From the NCBI GenBank assembly GCA_030148625.1, contig JASBTC010000155.1:1-6769 (forward strand): DNA of 6,769 nucleotides, given 5' to 3'. Under the pieces are notes generated by a model. That model ran no database searches and was not told the origin of the DNA. It saw only the letters and a program-made list of their open reading frames with translations. This DNA is from Sphingobium sp. Lineage in GTDB: Bacteria; Pseudomonadota; Alphaproteobacteria; Sphingomonadales; Sphingomonadaceae. The position numbers and the translations under genes are program-made. The stretch's first letter is position 1. The number at the start of each line of letters is the position of its first letter. Below are positions 5,210 to 6,769 of this stretch, piece by piece.

Positions 5210-6372
5210 AAGCCGGTCATCGCAGGATTGGTCGATCGGTTGCGAGCTTTGCGCTGGTCGCGGCTTTTCTCTCCGGTCCCGGCCTGGCGGACGATCCGCG
5301 TCAGTCCTTCGATATGGCGGTTCCGGTCGTCCCCGCGCCGGTCGCAATCGAAGGAAAACGCCAATATGTCTATGAGCTTCACCTGACCAATTTCAGCGCC
5401 GATGCGCTCGCAATCCGGCAATTGCATGTGATGAATGCCGAGACGGGCGAGGTGCTGGCGCAGTTCGCCGGAGAAACGCTTGCGGGGCGGATCGCGCATC
5501 TTGCTGCCGGGAAAGATGCCGCGGTGGTTGCGTCGGGCGAACGCGCGATCCTGTATATCGAACTGGACCGGGTGCGCGACGGTGATCTGCGACGGCTGTC
5601 CCATCAGATCGATTATATGCGTGTTGCGCCTGGTGCGGCGAAGGCGTCCAGCGTTTCCGGTGCGGATATCGCTGTGGACATGCGCCCGGTGCCGACGCTC
5701 GGCCCGCCGCTCGCCGGCGGCCCCTGGGTCGCGGTCCATCATCCGGACTGGGCGCGCGGCCATCGGCGCGTGATCTACGCGGTCGGCGGCAAGGCCCGCA
5801 TCCCCGGGCGTTTCGCCATAGACTGGGTCAGGGTGGACGAGAATGGCCACACGACAAAGGGTGATGCAGACGCGGTCTCCACGACATTGGGCTATGGAGC
5901 CGATGTGATCGCGGTGGCCGATGCCGTGGTGGCCGCGGTGCGCGACGACATGCCCGAAAGCGATCGCATCTCGGCGACCCCGGATCATCCGATCGGCGAT
6001 GCGGCGGGAAATTTCGTGTCGCTTGCACTGCCTGGCGGCCGCTACGCGATCTACGAGCATCTGAAACCGGGCAGCATAAAGGTGAAAGCGGGGGATCGTG
6101 TGCGGAAAGGCGCGACCATCGCGGCACTCGGCTTCACCGGAGACTCGACCGGCCCGCATCTTCATTTCCACTTCGCCGACGCGGCCGCACCGCTGGAGGG
6201 GGAAGGGGTGCCCTTCCTGATCGATCGTTTCGTAGCGCTCGGTCGTTATCGCGATATTGGCACACTTGGCAGCGCTCGCTGGGACGCGACGTCGTCGACG
6301 GCGCCCGGCGTCAGCAAGGCCGAGCGCCCCGGTCCGAATATCGTCGTCATGTTCAAGCCGGTGAAGAACTGA
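5206..6372 (+). CDS. Second secreted M23-family metallopeptidase, distinct subgroup
   Basis: A 388-residue exported protein, probably a zinc peptidoglycan endopeptidase or a non-enzymatic LytM-like regulator. Residues 1-28 are a signal peptide (basic MKAGHRRIGR, hydrophobic core, likely cleavage after GLA). Residues 35-150 form a region rich in predicted beta strands (YVYELHLTNFSADAL, ERAILYIELDRV), possibly an immunoglobulin-like fold. The M23 domain covers about 185-345: His186 (GHRR) and Asp206 (RFAIDW) as likely zinc ligands, YGADVIAVADAVV, His285 (EHLKPGS), the VKAGDRVRKG motif, and His318/His320 in PHLHFHF. The H-to-D gap is 20 residues, far longer than the canonical 4, so the His186 assignment is tentative. 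The start is the ATG overlapping the regulator's stop. Only a weak ACAGG precedes it, so translation probably depends on coupling. A rho-independent terminator follows. Outside the catalytic motifs it has little obvious similarity to the peptidase at 2778-3791, so a recent duplication is unlikely. Confidence 0.9.
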   Translation: MKAGHRRIGRSVASFALVAAFLSGPGLADDPRQSFDMAVPVVPAPVAIEGKRQYVYELHLTNFSADALAIRQLHVMNAETGEVLAQFAGETLAGRIAHLAAGKDAAVVASGERAILYIELDRVRDGDLRRLSHQIDYMRVAPGAAKASSVSGADIAVDMRPVPTLGPPLAGGPWVAVHHPDWARGHRRVIYAVGGKARIPGRFAIDWVRVDENGHTTKGDADAVSTTLGYGADVIAVADAVVAAVRDDMPESDRISATPDHPIGDAAGNFVSLALPGGRYAIYEHLKPGSIKVKAGDRVRKGATIAALGFTGDSTGPHLHFHFADAAAPLEGEGVPFLIDRFVALGRYRDIGTLGSARWDATSSTAPGVSKAERPGPNIVVMFKPVKN

Positions 6373-6449
6373 ACGCGGGAACATCGCGGCCGCAATGGAT
6401 GTACCGCTGCGCAGGCGGCGGACGCGAGGATATCCCGAACGATCGTCAC

Positions 6450-6487
6450 TCGGGCCGAGCTTGGCAAAGCCCGGCCCGAACAATTTT
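6450..6487 (+). terminator. Rho-independent terminator after the second M23 gene
   Basis: Arms 6450-6462 and 6467-6479 pair over 12 of 13 positions (one A-C mismatch) around a four-base GGCA loop, and the T-run at 6484-6487 follows after ACAA. It lies 78 bases past the peptidase stop and would end the regulator-peptidase transcript. On the minus strand the same hairpin begins 18 bases past the PRC-barrel-like stop but has no T-run after it, so it mainly serves the plus strand. Confidence 0.8.
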
Positions 6488-6496
6488 CGGAATGTC

Positions 6497-6769
6497 CTAT
6501 CGGGACTGGGTGTCGGGCTCTTCGCCACCCTCCGTACTCGGTGCCGCCTCCTCCTGGCGCTTGGCTTCGGATTTCACTTCGCCTTTCGACATGCCGGAGA
6601 CCAGCGCATCGCCCGATGCCGTAAAATTGCCGGCGGGGAGCGCGACGCTGCGATCGCCCACCGTCATCATCAGCGACGTGATCGTGCCGTCGGCGGTCGA
6701 GCGGACCGATTGCACGGTGCCGATGGCGCGGCCCTTGGCATCCTCGACGATCATGCCGGGCTGGACCGC
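6497..6769 (-). CDS. PRC-barrel-like protein, 5'-truncated by the window edge
   Basis: Ninety C-terminal residues are visible; the frame is open through the last base, beginning AVQPG, so an ATG at 6754 is probably internal and the true start is outside. The visible part reads VQPGM-V-D--G--IGTV-SV, then a beta-rich stretch (ITSLMMTVGDRSVALPAGNFTASGDAL), which matches the pattern of PRC-barrel-like proteins common in sphingomonads: an opening 'set, then link to value' beta unit followed by a short helix (MSKGEVKSEAK). It ends in a low-complexity acidic tail (EEAAPSTEGGEEPDTQSR). Function is unknown; such proteins are often small and periplasmic, but no signal peptide can be seen here. It is convergent with the second M23 gene across a 124-bp gap. 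Confidence 0.65.
   Translation of the reverse strand, partial: AVQPGMIVEDAKGRAIGTVQSVRSTADGTITSLMMTVGDRSVALPAGNFTASGDALVSGMSKGEVKSEAKRQEEAAPSTEGGEEPDTQSR

Noticed and set aside
4993..6528. Long open frame (511 codons) on the minus strand covering the second M23 gene.
   Set aside because: It is antisense to a well-recognised peptidase, rich in Arg and His, has no recognisable domain, and crosses the terminator and the PRC-barrel-like gene. It is a high-GC shadow.
1..6769. CRISPR arrays, tRNA or rRNA genes, insertion sequences and attachment sites.
   Set aside because: No regularly spaced repeats, RNA-gene signatures, transposase motifs or flanking terminal repeats were seen on reading both strands. 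Composition is even across the window.

Overview
This looks like chromosomal DNA from an alphaproteobacterium, most likely a sphingomonad. The sequence is about two-thirds G+C by eye, with strong G/C preference at third codon positions. It has GGAG-type ribosome binding sites and start/stop overlaps of the ATGA type. The small membrane proteins and the PRC-barrel-like protein resemble types I remember from Sphingomonas and its relatives. The genus is inferred, not shown.

Layout, left to right. Positions 1-1464 hold the 3' four-fifths of glmS (glucosamine-6-phosphate synthase), running in from outside the window. Positions 1586-3791 hold three same-strand genes that look like one transcription unit: an ECF-type sigma factor, an unnamed four-helix membrane protein overlapping it by ATGA, and a secreted M23-family (LytM-like) metallopeptidase. 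A strong hairpin at 3802-3826 closes the unit. A convergent gene for a small four-helix membrane protein (3871-4266, minus strand) shares that terminator. It is divergent from an XRE-family regulator with a C-terminal MmyB-like domain (4421-5209). The 154 bp between them carries a perfect 17-bp palindrome, the best operator candidate in the window. The regulator's stop codon overlaps the start of a second, different secreted M23 peptidase (5206-6372), followed by a rho-independent terminator at 6450-6487. The window ends inside a minus-strand gene whose visible C-terminal part looks PRC-barrel-like.

How the genes may work together. GlmS makes glucosamine-6-phosphate, the first committed precursor of peptidoglycan and lipopolysaccharide amino sugars. 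Downstream lie two exported putative wall hydrolases, each tied by overlap or close spacing to its own regulator: a sigma factor with a membrane partner, and a possibly ligand-sensing repressor. The most interesting candidate system is the sigma factor / four-helix membrane protein / secreted peptidase unit. The membrane protein sits where an anti-sigma factor would normally be but resembles none I know. The second unit (palindrome, MmyB-like regulator, M23 peptidase, divergent membrane protein) is also unusual. All functional links between these genes are inferred from position.
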